A stretch of DNA of 64,000 nucleotides from Parvularcula bermudensis HTCC2503 (GCF_000152825.2 NC_014414.1:1364001-1428000); one strand, 5' to 3'; counted from the first letter of the stretch, positions 7,998 to 19,989 are shown. Notes: a model not told the origin generated them from the sequence alone. Made by a program: numbers and translations.

Positions 7998-10787
7998 ATG
8001 AAACATTCGATTTCTCTTCTCTGCGCGACCTCCGCGTTGTGCTGGACCGCCGCCGTCGCCGCCGAAATCGACGGTCGGGTCACGAATAGCGACGGTGATG
8101 TCGCGTTGCGCGGCGCGCAAGTGACGCTGGTCGATACCGGACGGACCGTGACCACTGATCGCGATGGCGGCTTCCGCTTCGCCGGGCTTGCTGCGGGCGA
8201 GTACACGCTGGAAATCAGCTATGTGGGGACACCGACCCAGACCGTGACCGTCACGCTGGACGATGCCGCCGATACCGCCATGCCGCGGATCGCGCTCGCC
8301 GATGGGGAGGATATCTTCATTGTCGAAGGGCAAATCGGTCAGTTGAACGCCGCCCTCAGCCAACAAAAGGCGGCGGACGGGATCAAAACCGTTCTGTCCG
8401 CGGACGCGATTGCCTCCTTGCCCGATGAGAATGTTGCCGAAGCGGCCCGCCGGGCCCTCGGCGTCTCGGTGGCGAACGACCAGGGCGAGGGACGCTTCAT
8501 CACTGTGCGCGGCATCAGCTCGCAGCTCAATTCGACCAGCGTCAACGGTGTCCGCCTGACCTCACCTGAGGCAGGCGACCGTCGTATCGGCCTCGATGTC
8601 GTCGACGCGGATATCCTGAAGAATATCGTGATCAACAAATCGCTGCTGCCCGACATGGACGGCGATGCGATCGGGGGCTCGATCGAACTGGAAACGATTT
8701 CCGGCCTCGACCGGGACAGCCGCTTCACCAAACTGAAGCTCGGCTATATCTATTCTGAGTTTAGCGAAGAGTTCGGGCCGAAGGTCTCTGGGACCTATAC
8801 GGATCGGTTTGCCGATGGACGGCTTGGCGTTGCCCTGTCCGGTTCGTTCCAAAATCGCGAATTCGCGACCGAGAACAAAGAGGTCGATGGCGAATGGGTT
8901 ACCGACGAAGCGCTGCCCTATCCCGAAGAGCAGCTTGAGTTGCGGAATTACGATGTCGAGCGGGAGCGTCTGTCGCTCGCGGCGAACTTCGACTTCATGG
9001 CCACAGAGGACCTGAAGCTCTACGTCCACTCGCTCTTCAACGATTTCTCCGACCAGGAATATCGGAGCCGGGTCGAAGTCGATGTCGAAGACGCAGACTT
9101 CGCCTTTGATACCGACGCCGGGATCGTCACGGCTTCAGACGCCAGCGATACGCTGCGCATCGACCGCGACATCAAAGACCGCCTTGAGGAGCAGCAGATC
9201 TGGTCGGTGGTGACCGGGTTCGAAAAGACCAAGGATGTCTGGACCATCGACGGGTCGGTGGCCTTCACCCATGCGGAAGAAGCCGAGCCCAATCGGCTCG
9301 ACACCAATTTCCGTCGCGATTTCGAGGGAGAGGGCGTCTCGATCGGGATCGACGTCAACGATCCGGTGAAGCCGCGCCTGGTGAACATCCCCGGCGGCTA
9401 TCTCGATGCCTCGCAGTTCGAGTTCGATGCGATCGAGCTGACCAATGGCGAGACCGAGGACGAGGAGCTTGCCCTGACGTTCAACGTCCAGCGCGATGTC
9501 GAATTCGGCCGGTTCCCAGGCTTTGTGAAGGTCGGGGCCAAGTCGCGGATGCGGGATAAGTCCTACGATCTTGATTTCGACGTGTACGAAGCGGGGGACG
9601 ATCTGGCGCTTACCCTCGCCGATGTCGCCACGACCGTGGACTATCCCTTGGATGTGTTCGGTCCGGCGCCGAGTGTCGGGGCGGTGCGTGATTTCTTCTT
9701 CACCAATGTTGGGAATGAAGATCTGCTCGAATTCGCCGAAGATGACAGCATCATCGAATCGGCCGTGTCGAGCTACGACTCAGAAGAAGACATTCTCGCC
9801 GGCTATCTGATGGGACAGATCGACATCGACAATGTCCGGATCACCGGTGGGGTGCGGGTCGAACAGACCGACTTCAGCGTCACCGGCAATGTCGTGGACG
9901 AAGAGGACACCGGGACCATCGTCCAAACCAAAACGGACAATGATTACACCGATGTCCTGCCGTCCGTCGCCCTGCGCTGGGCGGTGAGCGACGATTTCAT
10001 CGTCCGCGCGTCCTACTTCGAATCGATCATTCGGCCGAATTTCGGACAGGCTACGCCGGCCGGTGTCATCAACGAAGACCTCGAACTCGAAGTCGGTAAT
10101 CCCGACCTCGAACGGACCGAAGCGGCGAACTTCGATCTCTTGTTCGAATACTACCCTTCCGCGTCGTCGGTTCTGCAAGCAGGGCTCTTCTACAAAGACC
10201 TTGAGAACCTGATCACCGGCACGACTTCCAATGTCGACGGGGTCTTCAACGGTCTTGCCTATGACGAGATCTCGACATTCCAGAATATCGACGATGCTGA
10301 GGTCATCGGTATCGAGGTGGGCTATCAGCAGGCGCTGACCTTCTTGCCAGCCCCTTGGGACGGCTTCCTTGTGGCGGCGAACTGGACCTACACGGACTCA
10401 GAAGCAACGATCCGGGTCGACGAAGACGGTGACGATGTTTTTGAAGAGATCATCAAGATCGCTGTGCCCGGCCAGTCGGACCATATCGTCAATGCGATCG
10501 TTGGTTACGATAAAGGGCGCTGGGATCTGCGCGCGGCGCTTTCCTACAAAGGCGAGAATATCGACGATGTTGATATTGACGGCAGCGCCGGCGATGGTCG
10601 GATCATCCCTGAGCAGACCTTCCTGGATCTGTCCGCGAAGTACGAGGTCACCGATCGCTTGAAAGTCTACGGCGAGCTCGACAATGTTCTCGATACGGAG
10701 TTCCAGGTGACCCAGAATGGTGGGTTGTTGAGCCAGTTCGAGGAATATGGCTTGCGGGCCCAAGGCGGGATCATCTTCAAGTTCTAA
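7998..10787 (+). CDS. TonB-dependent receptor, probably for phytate or a related phosphate source
   Basis: A 929-residue outer-membrane receptor. The start at 7998 is chosen because MKHSISLLCATSALCWTAAV is a clean signal peptide (cleavage near AVAAE), while the upstream extension is not leader-like. A carboxypeptidase-regulatory-like beta-sandwich covers about residues 24–100 (IDGRVTNSDGDVALRGAQVT, FRFAGLAAGEYTLEI). The plug follows at about 110–235 (ADAIASLPDENVAEAARRAL, VRGISSQLNSTSVNGVRL), then the 22-strand barrel, ending GGIIFKF with a terminal Phe as usual for outer-membrane proteins. A strong terminator follows 43 bases on, and a phytase lipoprotein comes next, which suggests that the substrate is inositol phosphate or its products. 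That link is inference from context. Confidence 0.88.
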   Translation: MKHSISLLCATSALCWTAAVAAEIDGRVTNSDGDVALRGAQVTLVDTGRTVTTDRDGGFRFAGLAAGEYTLEISYVGTPTQTVTVTLDDAADTAMPRIALADGEDIFIVEGQIGQLNAALSQQKAADGIKTVLSADAIASLPDENVAEAARRALGVSVANDQGEGRFITVRGISSQLNSTSVNGVRLTSPEAGDRRIGLDVVDADILKNIVINKSLLPDMDGDAIGGSIELETISGLDRDSRFTKLKLGYIYSEFSEEFGPKVSGTYTDRFADGRLGVALSGSFQNREFATENKEVDGEWVTDEALPYPEEQLELRNYDVERERLSLAANFDFMATEDLKLYVHSLFNDFSDQEYRSRVEVDVEDADFAFDTDAGIVTASDASDTLRIDRDIKDRLEEQQIWSVVTGFEKTKDVWTIDGSVAFTHAEEAEPNRLDTNFRRDFEGEGVSIGIDVNDPVKPRLVNIPGGYLDASQFEFDAIELTNGETEDEELALTFNVQRDVEFGRFPGFVKVGAKSRMRDKSYDLDFDVYEAGDDLALTLADVATTVDYPLDVFGPAPSVGAVRDFFFTNVGNEDLLEFAEDDSIIESAVSSYDSEEDILAGYLMGQIDIDNVRITGGVRVEQTDFSVTGNVVDEEDTGTIVQTKTDNDYTDVLPSVALRWAVSDDFIVRASYFESIIRPNFGQATPAGVINEDLELEVGNPDLERTEAANFDLLFEYYPSASSVLQAGLFYKDLENLITGTTSNVDGVFNGLAYDEISTFQNIDDAEVIGIEVGYQQALTFLPAPWDGFLVAANWTYTDSEATIRVDEDGDDVFEEIIKIAVPGQSDHIVNAIVGYDKGRWDLRAALSYKGENIDDVDIDGSAGDGRIIPEQTFLDLSAKYEVTDRLKVYGELDNVLDTEFQVTQNGGLLSQFEEYGLRAQGGIIFKF

Positions 10788-10830
10788 GGTGACAGAATAC
10801 CGGCGCCCTTCGGGGCCTCGGAGGGGGGGG

Positions 10831-10860
10831 AGAGCCCGGGGCGTCATCCCGGGCTCTTTT
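10831..10860 (+). terminator. Intrinsic terminator after the TonB receptor
   Basis: AGAGCCCGGG (10831–10840), a seven-base loop and CCCGGGCTCT form a ten-pair GC-rich stem ending in TTTT. It should separate the receptor from the phytase or reduce read-through into it. Confidence 0.85.
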
Positions 10861-10914
10861 CATTTTTGCCCATCAGGGTCGTAAGGGGCGGTTCCAGACG
10901 GTCGACAATTGGCT

Positions 10915-10957
10915 CTAGAGCCGTTTCAGTTCACGAGGAGTCGTGAAACGTCTCTAG
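10915..10957. repeat. Long palindromic element before the phytase gene
   Basis: CTAGAGCCGTTTCA (10915–10928) is complementary to 10944–10957 with one mismatch. A second, exclusive pairing is TTCACGA (10930–10936) with TCGTGAA (10941–10947) around a GGAG loop. The outer CTAGAG…CTCTAG arms resemble the palindromic intergenic repeats common in alphaproteobacterial genomes, so it is probably a REP-like element; an operator or an alternative-fold leader is the other possibility. Confidence 0.5.
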
Positions 10958-11028
10958 GCTTTGGTTGTCCGTTTTCTTTATGCGAACCGGTGCCTACCTC
11001 GTGTGTAACGCTCCAGGAGATGTCTGAA

Positions 11029-12078
11029 ATGCGCTTTGTTTTTTCCATGGCGGCGGGATGCGCGCTGTCTTTGCTCGCCGGATGTGCCACCGAAACGATG
11101 ATGGAGGACGGTCAGCGGCGGGAGACCGATCGATCCGTCCCCGCGATTATGGCGAAGGCGGAAACGTCGCCCGTCGTCTCTTCCGACGACGCTGCCGACG
11201 ACCCGGCCATTTGGATCAATCCTGCAAACCCCGCCGCCAGTCTCGTTCTTGGAACCGATAAGCAATCGGGCCTCTACGCCTATCGTCTAGACGGAGGCGT
11301 TGCCGCTTATCTGCCCGTCGGTCGTCTCAACAATGTCGATGTGCGTCCCCTGGCGGATGGGGCCATCGTGGTGGCGACGAACCGCTCCGACGAAACCGTC
11401 ACCGTCTTCACCGTCCAGGATGAGGGCATCAACGAGATCGCCAGGATCCCCACCATCCGCCCAGAACCTTACGGTGTCTGTCTCGGTATTGCGGGGGGGG
11501 CTTTCACAGCCTTCGTGACGCACAAAACCGGCGAGGTCGACCTCTACCCTCTCCTCACTGTGGAGGGTCAGGCGACGCCGAGTCCGATTATGCCGTGGAC
11601 GATCGAGCTGGGCGAACAACTCGAAGGCTGCGTTGTCGATGAGCAGAACAGCCAGGTCTTTGTCGGCCGAGAAGAAGGCGGAATCGAGCGTTTCCGTTTG
11701 ACCACGGATGGAACATTGAGCGACGGGGAGATGATCGACCGTGTCGGCTCCGATAACGGGATCGTTGCGGATATTGAAGGTCTGTCCTTATACGCGAAAG
11801 ACGATGGTACCGGTTATCTGGTCGCTTCCAGTCAGGGGAATGATACCTACGCGGTCTATGATCGCCTGACGGGCGCCTATCTCGGTCGGTTCCGTATTGC
11901 CCCGGGGGATGAGGTTGACGGGGCGGAGGAGACCGACGGTCTCGATGTGACCTCCCGCGCGCTGCCGGGCTATCCGGAAGGCATGTTGGTGGTTCAGGAC
12001 GGCTTTAACGATGACGGGAACCAGAACTTCAAATATGTGGATTGGCGCGATGTCCGCACGGTGCTGTCCCTTGATTGA
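11029..12078 (+). CDS. Beta-propeller phytase (3-phytase), lipoprotein
   Basis: The product is 349 residues from the ATG at 11029, which has AGGAG nine bases upstream; the in-frame ATG at 11020 overlaps that site and is rejected. The leader ends LSLLAGC with lipobox Cys19, so it is an envelope lipoprotein. The mature part carries the phytase signature DDAADDPAIWINP, then LVLGTDKQSGLYAYRLDG, and repeated blade phrases (NNVDVRP, EGCVVDEQNSQVFVG, ADIEGLSLYA, TDGLDVTSR). It ends GMLVVQDGFNDDGNQNFKYV. Family enzymes are calcium-dependent and release phosphate from myo-inositol hexakisphosphate. It pairs with the TonB receptor upstream. Confidence 0.9.
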   Translation: MRFVFSMAAGCALSLLAGCATETMMEDGQRRETDRSVPAIMAKAETSPVVSSDDAADDPAIWINPANPAASLVLGTDKQSGLYAYRLDGGVAAYLPVGRLNNVDVRPLADGAIVVATNRSDETVTVFTVQDEGINEIARIPTIRPEPYGVCLGIAGGAFTAFVTHKTGEVDLYPLLTVEGQATPSPIMPWTIELGEQLEGCVVDEQNSQVFVGREEGGIERFRLTTDGTLSDGEMIDRVGSDNGIVADIEGLSLYAKDDGTGYLVASSQGNDTYAVYDRLTGAYLGRFRIAPGDEVDGAEETDGLDVTSRALPGYPEGMLVVQDGFNDDGNQNFKYVDWRDVRTVLSLD

Positions 12079-12133
12079 GGCCCGTGCCCGTTAAGCGCCT
12101 TTGCCCCGTAAGGGGACGGAGGAAAGGGAGTGC

Positions 12134-13237
12134 TCATCCCCCAAGGCGCTTGACGGCTTCCTGCCCGATCGCGAGGGAGGCCGTCAGACCGGGGCTCTCG
12201 ATCCCGAACATGGTGACAAGGCCGGGCAGGCCATGCCTGTCCGGTCCATCGATACGGTAATCGGGCTGCGTCGCCCCTTCGGCGTGGATTTTGGGGCGGA
12301 TCCCGGCGTAATCACTGACCAGGGAGCCTTCAGAAATATCCGGCCAGAACCGTCTGATCGTCTCATAGAAACTCTCAATACGGTCTTCTTCAACGTCGTA
12401 GTTCTCTTCGTCGACAAAGCGGAGGTCGGGGCCAAATATCGCCCGACCAGAGAGGTCCCGTCGGTAATGAGTCCCCAGCGCCCCCGGGATGGGGAGGGGA
12501 TAAATCAGCCGCTCGAACGGTGCCTTGCCTTGCAGGGAAAAGTAGAGACCCTTGCCAAAAAACAGGGGCGGGATATCCGCGCGGGGATATCCCTCAATCG
12601 CCTCGGCGGCCTTTTGGGCGCCGAGACTGGCCGCGATGATGAGGCGACGGGCGGTCAGACTCTCCCCCTCATCGCCGAACCGCACGGTAAAGCCACCTTC
12701 GGGCAGGGGCGTCGCACCGATAAAGGGGGTTCCAAGAACAACCTGGCCGCCCGCATCTTCGATCCGTCCCCTGAGGGCGAGCATGTAGGAATGGCTGTCA
12801 AAAAGACCGCTCTCGGGGGAGAGGAGGGCGGCGGTGGTCGTCGATAAATTGGGTTCGAGCGCGCGCGCCTGATCGCCGGTGAGCGGCGCCATCGCTTCGA
12901 CGTCATTCGTGCGGGCCTGGTGGAGAATTTTGTCAAGCCGAGGTTCTTCGTCCGTATGCGTGGCGACAACCAATTTGCCGCATTTAGCGTAAGGAACATG
13001 GTGGGTGTCGAGAAAATCGTAGAGCTGACGGCGTCCCTCAACGCATAGGCGCGCCTTCAACGACCCCGTGGGATAATAAAGACCGGCGTGAATGACCTCT
13101 GAATTGCGGGAACTCACCCCGCTGCCAATGCCCATGGCGCGATCGATGACGATAACCTCATGGCCTTGGGTCGCCAGGGCAAAGCCCGTGGCAAGCCCAA
13201 CGGCGCCCGCCCCGACGACGATCGCATCGATATCCAT
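12134..13237 (-). CDS. FAD-dependent oxidoreductase, L-2-hydroxyglutarate dehydrogenase type
   Basis: A DAO-superfamily flavoenzyme of 367 residues from the ATG at 13237, which follows GGAGGT on the minus strand; the ORF remains open further upstream but without family sequence. The dinucleotide fold is VVGAGAVGLATGFALA near residues 7–22, then IDRAMGIGSGVSSRNSEVIH, the LhgO-type HAGLYYPTGSLKA, FGKGLYFSL and YAGIRPKI, and a C-terminal FGIESPGLTASLAIG. This pattern matches LhgO/L2HGDH-type enzymes, which oxidise L-2-hydroxyglutarate to 2-oxoglutarate and feed electrons to the respiratory chain. A different 2-hydroxy acid is possible. It converges on the phytase gene. Confidence 0.82.
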   Translation of the reverse strand: MDIDAIVVGAGAVGLATGFALATQGHEVIVIDRAMGIGSGVSSRNSEVIHAGLYYPTGSLKARLCVEGRRQLYDFLDTHHVPYAKCGKLVVATHTDEEPRLDKILHQARTNDVEAMAPLTGDQARALEPNLSTTTAALLSPESGLFDSHSYMLALRGRIEDAGGQVVLGTPFIGATPLPEGGFTVRFGDEGESLTARRLIIAASLGAQKAAEAIEGYPRADIPPLFFGKGLYFSLQGKAPFERLIYPLPIPGALGTHYRRDLSGRAIFGPDLRFVDEENYDVEEDRIESFYETIRRFWPDISEGSLVSDYAGIRPKIHAEGATQPDYRIDGPDRHGLPGLVTMFGIESPGLTASLAIGQEAVKRLGG

Positions 13238-13390
13238 AAGACCTCCGTCCGTCAGCGTGATCAGGAAAGGGTAGGGAGCCCCCCGGGGGGACGCAATGCT
13301 CCCCGGGGCCCGCGATCGAAAGTCGCGGTCGGCGATCACAGGCCCCCCCATTGCGGCAAGCCAGGCGATATGCCTATGGTCCGACAATAG

Positions 13391-13470
13391 CCGAGGGGCA
13401 CCCCGTCGCGAATCGCGGGGTTGAGACGCACCCTTTGAACCTGATCCGGCTGACACCGGCGGAGGGACGG
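13391..13470 (+). promoter_or_regulatory. TPP riboswitch
   Basis: The conserved thi-box elements are in order: GAGGGGCACC, a P3 hairpin CCCCG…CGGGG, TTGAGACGCACCC, then CCTTTGAACCTGATCCGG, a short loop, and ACCGGCGGAGGGA. The closing P1 helix is CCG (13391–13393) with CGG (13468–13470). It lies about 90 bases before a GTG-started gene that overlaps thiC, so thiamine pyrophosphate should repress both. The 320-base stretch between the divergent FAD oxidoreductase and this operon holds this element, the operon promoter and nothing else I can recognise. Confidence 0.93.
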
Positions 13471-13557
13471 CGAGATCGACCGAGCGCAATCGACCAAGCT
13501 CAACGGTTATTCTCGTCTCAATGTGCCTGCCGTTGCCGAGCCACGAAGAGCGAGAGT

Positions 13558-16244
<2,687 letters not shown>

Positions 16245-16271
16245 CAACCGAAGGGCTCTTGCCCTGCTGCC

Positions 16272-16303
16272 AAAGAAAAGCCCCCGCCGAAAAGGCGGGG
16301 GCT
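16272..16303 (-). terminator. Intrinsic terminator after the cold-shock gene
   Basis: AGCCCCCGCC (16279–16288) and GGCGGGGGCT (16294–16303) pair perfectly around GAAAA. On the minus strand a TTTTCTTTG tail follows, as required for the csp transcript. In the plus direction it lacks a T-run but may still protect the thiC mRNA end. Confidence 0.85.
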
Positions 16304-16347
16304 AATGTCACCGTCCATCTGGTGATGGGCGATCAATCAGACGATTG

Positions 16348-16557
16348 TTACGCCATTTGGATGGTGGAAACCGCCATCTTGCCGGAGCGTTTGTCGCGCG
16401 CCGTTTCGAAGGTGACCTTGTCGCCTTCGTTCAGCGGCGCGAGGCCCGAACGCTCAAGCGCGGTGGCGTGAACGAAGACATCGCTCGACCCATCTTCCGG
16501 TTGAATGAATCCAAACCCTTTTTGGGTGTTGAAGAATTTGACGGTACCTGTGGCCAT
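16348..16557 (-). CDS. Cold-shock protein, CspA family
   Basis: A single cold-shock domain of 69 residues starts [10 protein letters not shown]. It carries the RNA-binding motifs KGFGFI (RNP1) and VFVHA (RNP2). The start at 16557 gives the family N-terminus and has AAGGG eight bases upstream; an in-frame ATG at 16572 would add five residues. It binds single-stranded RNA or DNA in the cytoplasm and melts secondary structure. More than 270 bases without a gene lie upstream, room for the long 5' leader typical of csp mRNAs, although I cannot identify a cold-box. Confidence 0.95.
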   Translation of the reverse strand: MATGTVKFFNTQKGFGFIQPEDGSSDVFVHATALERSGLAPLNEGDKVTFETARDKRSGKMAVSTIQMA

Positions 16558-16832
16558 GGGAAACCCTTTCATTGACCTCGTAGAGAAACGGCGAACACCG
16601 TCCGCCGCTATGGGTAGTTCGATATTTTAGGAGAGGTCTATCTGTCGGCGTCTGGGTAGTCGCAAAATAGAGATCGTCCGGCAAACACCGAATTTTCCCA
16701 ATAGACCTTACCGATGCTGCCGTCAATTGAAGTGAGCCCCTTTTTCATCACAGCCGTGTCTGCCAAGGTCCCGCCGGTTAAAAAGAGGCGGGGCGGAGAC
16801 GGGGGTCACCCGTCATTGAGAGGAAGAACGGC

Positions 16833-17426
16833 ATGAAGGTGGTAAGAGCATTAATGGTGTCTCTGGCGGGGGCCGCGATCGGGATGATGGGCGCGATCGC
16901 GGTGGCGCAATCGCTGACGGCGGACGATGTTGACAGGGCTCTTGCCGCCTTAGAGGCGCTAAAGCCCCTTGTCGCGGATGCAGAGGTAGACTTCGCGCCC
17001 CCAGCACTCAGCGCGCAATCCCAAGGTATGACGGGGCCGATGGGGGACCTGGGTCCGGTCTTCTCAACGCGGGAGGATGGGTCCTTGTCGATGTTCTCAG
17101 AGGCGATGCGCGCGCTGCCTTCCCAAGTTCCGGCATCGGAAATCAGCACCATCGTTCGTCGCCATGGCTTCGCGTCGATCGACCATTTCGCCCGGACGAT
17201 GGACCACATCTTCACGGCCTATATCGCGTCGGAGGTCAGTACCGCCGATATCCCGAGCGCCGAGGAGCGCCAGGCCGCTCTGGCATTCGCCCCTCCGCAG
17301 ATGCGTGCCGAAATGGAGGCGCAGCTGGCGCAACTCGATCGCCTCAAGGCGTTGATCGACGCGGCGCCGGCGGAGAATATCGCGGTTGTCGAGGCCAAGA
17401 AGGCGGCGATCGATGCGGCCTTTTAA
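16833..17426 (+). CDS. Exported protein of unknown function
   Basis: A 197-residue protein with a signal peptide (LMVSLAGAAIGMMGAIAVAQ, cleavage near residue 26). The mature domain is mostly helical and Ala-rich, with ISTIVRRHGFASIDHFARTM around residues 103–122 and a C-terminal helix of alternating Ala, Glu and Lys (RAEMEAQLAQLDRLKALID). The His-Gly-Phe plus two-helix arrangement recalls small periplasmic helical proteins, but I do not recognise the family. GAGAGGAAG precedes the ATG. It ends 44 bases before the next gene and may be co-transcribed with it. Confidence 0.65.
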   Translation: MKVVRALMVSLAGAAIGMMGAIAVAQSLTADDVDRALAALEALKPLVADAEVDFAPPALSAQSQGMTGPMGDLGPVFSTREDGSLSMFSEAMRALPSQVPASEISTIVRRHGFASIDHFARTMDHIFTAYIASEVSTADIPSAEERQAALAFAPPQMRAEMEAQLAQLDRLKALIDAAPAENIAVVEAKKAAIDAAF

Positions 17427-17470
17427 GGGGGGAGTGGTGATAGGGGGCCTCCCTATGGTAGCGGGGCGCT

Positions 17471-18670
17471 ATGGCTGAAAAATCTTTCGACATTATCGTC
17501 TGGGGGGCCACCGGGTTCACCGGTCGCCTCGTCGCGCAGCATCTGCTGAGAACCTATGGCGCCGAGGGCAACCTGAAATGGGCCATGGCGGCGCGTAACC
17601 CCGACAAATTGGCCATGGTGGCCAAGGAAATCGGGGCAGAGGATGTCCCCCATCTTTTGGCGAATGCCGATGACCGAGAGAGCCTCGATCGGCTGGCCGC
17701 CGCGGCGAAGGTGATCATCACCACGGTCGGCCCCTATCAGCTTTATGGAGAAAAACTGGTGGCCGCCTGCGCCGAAGCGGGGACGGATTATGTCGACCTC
17801 TGTGGAGAACCAGGGTGGATGGCGGGCACCATCGCGCGTTATCACGACATTGCCCAACGGACGGGTGCCCGTATCGTCCATTCCTGCGGCTTTGACTCGA
17901 TCCCCTTCGATCTCGGTGTGCACTACGTCCAAAAGCTGTACCGCGAGGCCTATGGCCGACCGGCGCCCCTGGTGAAGGGGGTTCTGAAAGGGGCCAAAGG
18001 GGGGCTCTCTGGCGGGACCTACGCAAGCTTAATGGAAACGGTGAAGGCGGCGGAGACCGATCAGGAGGTTCGCCGCGCCCTTGGCAATGTCTATGGTCTT
18101 GCCCAGGACTCCGAGGCGAAGCGACCGCGCCAGCCCGATGTGCGCAAGCCGCGCAAGGATGAAGATGTGGGCGCATGGCTCGCCCCCTTCATCATGGCCG
18201 ATATCAATATGCCCAATGTGCACCGGTCGAACATGCTGACGGACTATGCCTACGGCCAGGATTTCCGATATCTTGAAATGATGCGGGTGCCAAACCGGGT
18301 GGTCGCCTGGGGGCTGGCCGTGGGGCTTGGGTCCTTCATGTCGCTGGTCAAGAACAAGTCCACCCGTGGGCTGGTCCAACGGCTTCTCCCCGATCCGGGT
18401 GAGGGACCGTCGGAGAAGGAACGGGAGAGCGGCTTTTTCAAGGTCCTGATGATCGCCAAGGACGAAAAGGGCCTCTCGCTCCGCGCGGAGATCACCGGGG
18501 ACAAGGACCCAGGCTATGGGGGCACCTCGCGCATGCTGTCCGAGGCGGCGATGACGCTCCTCCATCATCCCGAGGGACAGACAGGCTGCCTGACCACCGC
18601 GCCGGCCATGGGCGATGCGCTCATCGACCGGCTAGAGGCACATGCGGGGCTGACCTTCCGCAAACTCTGA
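17471..18670 (+). CDS. Saccharopine dehydrogenase-like NAD(P)-binding oxidoreductase
   Basis: A 399-residue protein with an N-terminal Rossmann fold: FDIIVWGATGFTGRLVAQHL (residues 6–25), AARNPDKL, and TTVGPYQLYGEKLVAACAEA. DYVDLCGEPGWMAG and HSCGFDSIPFDLGV follow. This is the layout of the trans-acting enoyl reductase/saccharopine dehydrogenase-like family, present in many bacteria. The true substrate is rarely known; lysine metabolism is unlikely because the C-terminal saccharopine-binding domain is replaced by a Lys-rich segment and a hydrophobic stretch around 280. It is cytoplasmic or membrane-associated. Confidence 0.82.
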   Translation: MAEKSFDIIVWGATGFTGRLVAQHLLRTYGAEGNLKWAMAARNPDKLAMVAKEIGAEDVPHLLANADDRESLDRLAAAAKVIITTVGPYQLYGEKLVAACAEAGTDYVDLCGEPGWMAGTIARYHDIAQRTGARIVHSCGFDSIPFDLGVHYVQKLYREAYGRPAPLVKGVLKGAKGGLSGGTYASLMETVKAAETDQEVRRALGNVYGLAQDSEAKRPRQPDVRKPRKDEDVGAWLAPFIMADINMPNVHRSNMLTDYAYGQDFRYLEMMRVPNRVVAWGLAVGLGSFMSLVKNKSTRGLVQRLLPDPGEGPSEKERESGFFKVLMIAKDEKGLSLRAEITGDKDPGYGGTSRMLSEAAMTLLHHPEGQTGCLTTAPAMGDALIDRLEAHAGLTFRKL

Positions 18671-18855
18671 CCGCCGAGGGGGGGGCTGCGCCTGAATGGG
18701 CGCGACCCTGATTGGTTTCAGGCCTGCGCGATATGGCGTAACGCACTGATATTTGAGAACAATTTCATCTTGATGGGAAAAATGCGGTTCGGCCCGTTCG
18801 CAAAGGGGAATTTTCGCCTAAGTCGCCCCCGTCAAGACAAGGATGGAGATGCGCC

Positions 18856-19989
18856 ATGACGACCGAAGCTGAAGTGAAGTACGGGCTTGCCGGAGTGCTT
18901 GCGGATGATACCGCCATCTCCAAGGTGATGCCCGAGACCAATTCGCTGACCTATCGCGGCTATGCGGTCCAGGATCTCTCCGCCAATTGCCGGTTTGAAG
19001 ATGTCGCGTATCTGCTCTGGAACGGTGACCTCCCCTCCAAGACCGACCGCGAGCGCCTCGACCAGCAGGAGCGGAGCCAAAGGGCCGTTTCGGACGATGT
19101 CCTTGAGGTGATGAGCCGCTTCAGCAAGCACGCCCATCCGATGGACACCCTACGGACCGCCGTCAGTTTCTTGGGTCAGGAAGACCCGACCACCGAAGAT
19201 AGCTCCGCAAGCGGATTGATGGAAAAGTCGATCCGCATGTATGCCAGGATCCCGACGATTGTGGCCGCAGATTTCCGGCGTCGCAATGGGAAGGATCCGA
19301 TCGCGCCCTCAGACGTTCTAGGCTTCTCCGAAAACTTCTTCCATATGTGTTTTGGTGAGGTGCCGGCGGACGAAATCGTCAAATGCTTCGACATTTCCAT
19401 GACGCTCTATGCGGAGCATTCCTTCAACGCCTCGACCTTCACGGCAAGAACGATCGCCTCAAGCCTGTCGGACGTCTATTCCGCCGTCACCGGTGCCATC
19501 GGATCTCTTAAAGGCCCGCTGCATGGCGGGGCGAACGAGGCCGTCATGCACATGCTGAAGGAGATCGGCGAGCCGGCGGAGGCGAAGCAATGGATGCTCG
19601 ATGCGATCGCTGAGAAGAAAAAGATCATGGGCTTCGGGCACCGGGTCTACCGCTCGGGCGACAGCCGGGTGCCGACTATGACCAAGGCCTATGAGAAGAT
19701 GGTCGAGGTGATCGACACCCCAGAAGCCAAGAAATACTGGGAGATGTCGCGGATCCTCGACGATACCATGGTCGATGCAAAAGGCATCTATCCCAATCTC
19801 GATTTTCCGGCTGGCCCCGCCTACTACCTCATGGGCTTCGAAATTCCGATGTTCACGCCGATCTTTGTGATGTCCCGGATTACGGGGTGGACGGCCCATG
19901 TGATGGAGCAATTGGCGAACAACAAATTGATCCGCCCGCTGTCGAACTACAGCGGCGTTGCTCAACGGGACGTGCCCGCTGGACATTGA
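18856..19989 (+). CDS. Citrate synthase / 2-methylcitrate synthase
   Basis: A 377-residue enzyme of the short type I citrate-synthase class that condenses acetyl-CoA or propionyl-CoA with oxaloacetate. The catalytic set is visible: His188 in AEHSFNAST, His223 in GPLHGGANE, His262 in GFGHRVYR and Asp316 in LDFPAG. The length (about 375) and the SLTYRGYAVQDL opening fit PrpC or CitA-like dimeric enzymes better than the 430-residue hexameric GltA. The prp partners (prpB, prpD) are not in the window, so a main role in the TCA cycle is possible. GGAG stands before the ATG. Confidence 0.9.
   Translation: MTTEAEVKYGLAGVLADDTAISKVMPETNSLTYRGYAVQDLSANCRFEDVAYLLWNGDLPSKTDRERLDQQERSQRAVSDDVLEVMSRFSKHAHPMDTLRTAVSFLGQEDPTTEDSSASGLMEKSIRMYARIPTIVAADFRRRNGKDPIAPSDVLGFSENFFHMCFGEVPADEIVKCFDISMTLYAEHSFNASTFTARTIASSLSDVYSAVTGAIGSLKGPLHGGANEAVMHMLKEIGEPAEAKQWMLDAIAEKKKIMGFGHRVYRSGDSRVPTMTKAYEKMVEVIDTPEAKKYWEMSRILDDTMVDAKGIYPNLDFPAGPAYYLMGFEIPMFTPIFVMSRITGWTAHVMEQLANNKLIRPLSNYSGVAQRDVPAGH

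Noticed and set aside
12101-12847. 248-codon ORF antisense to the FAD oxidoreductase
   Set aside because: No family pattern; the complementary strand encodes a full LhgO-type enzyme with all motifs.
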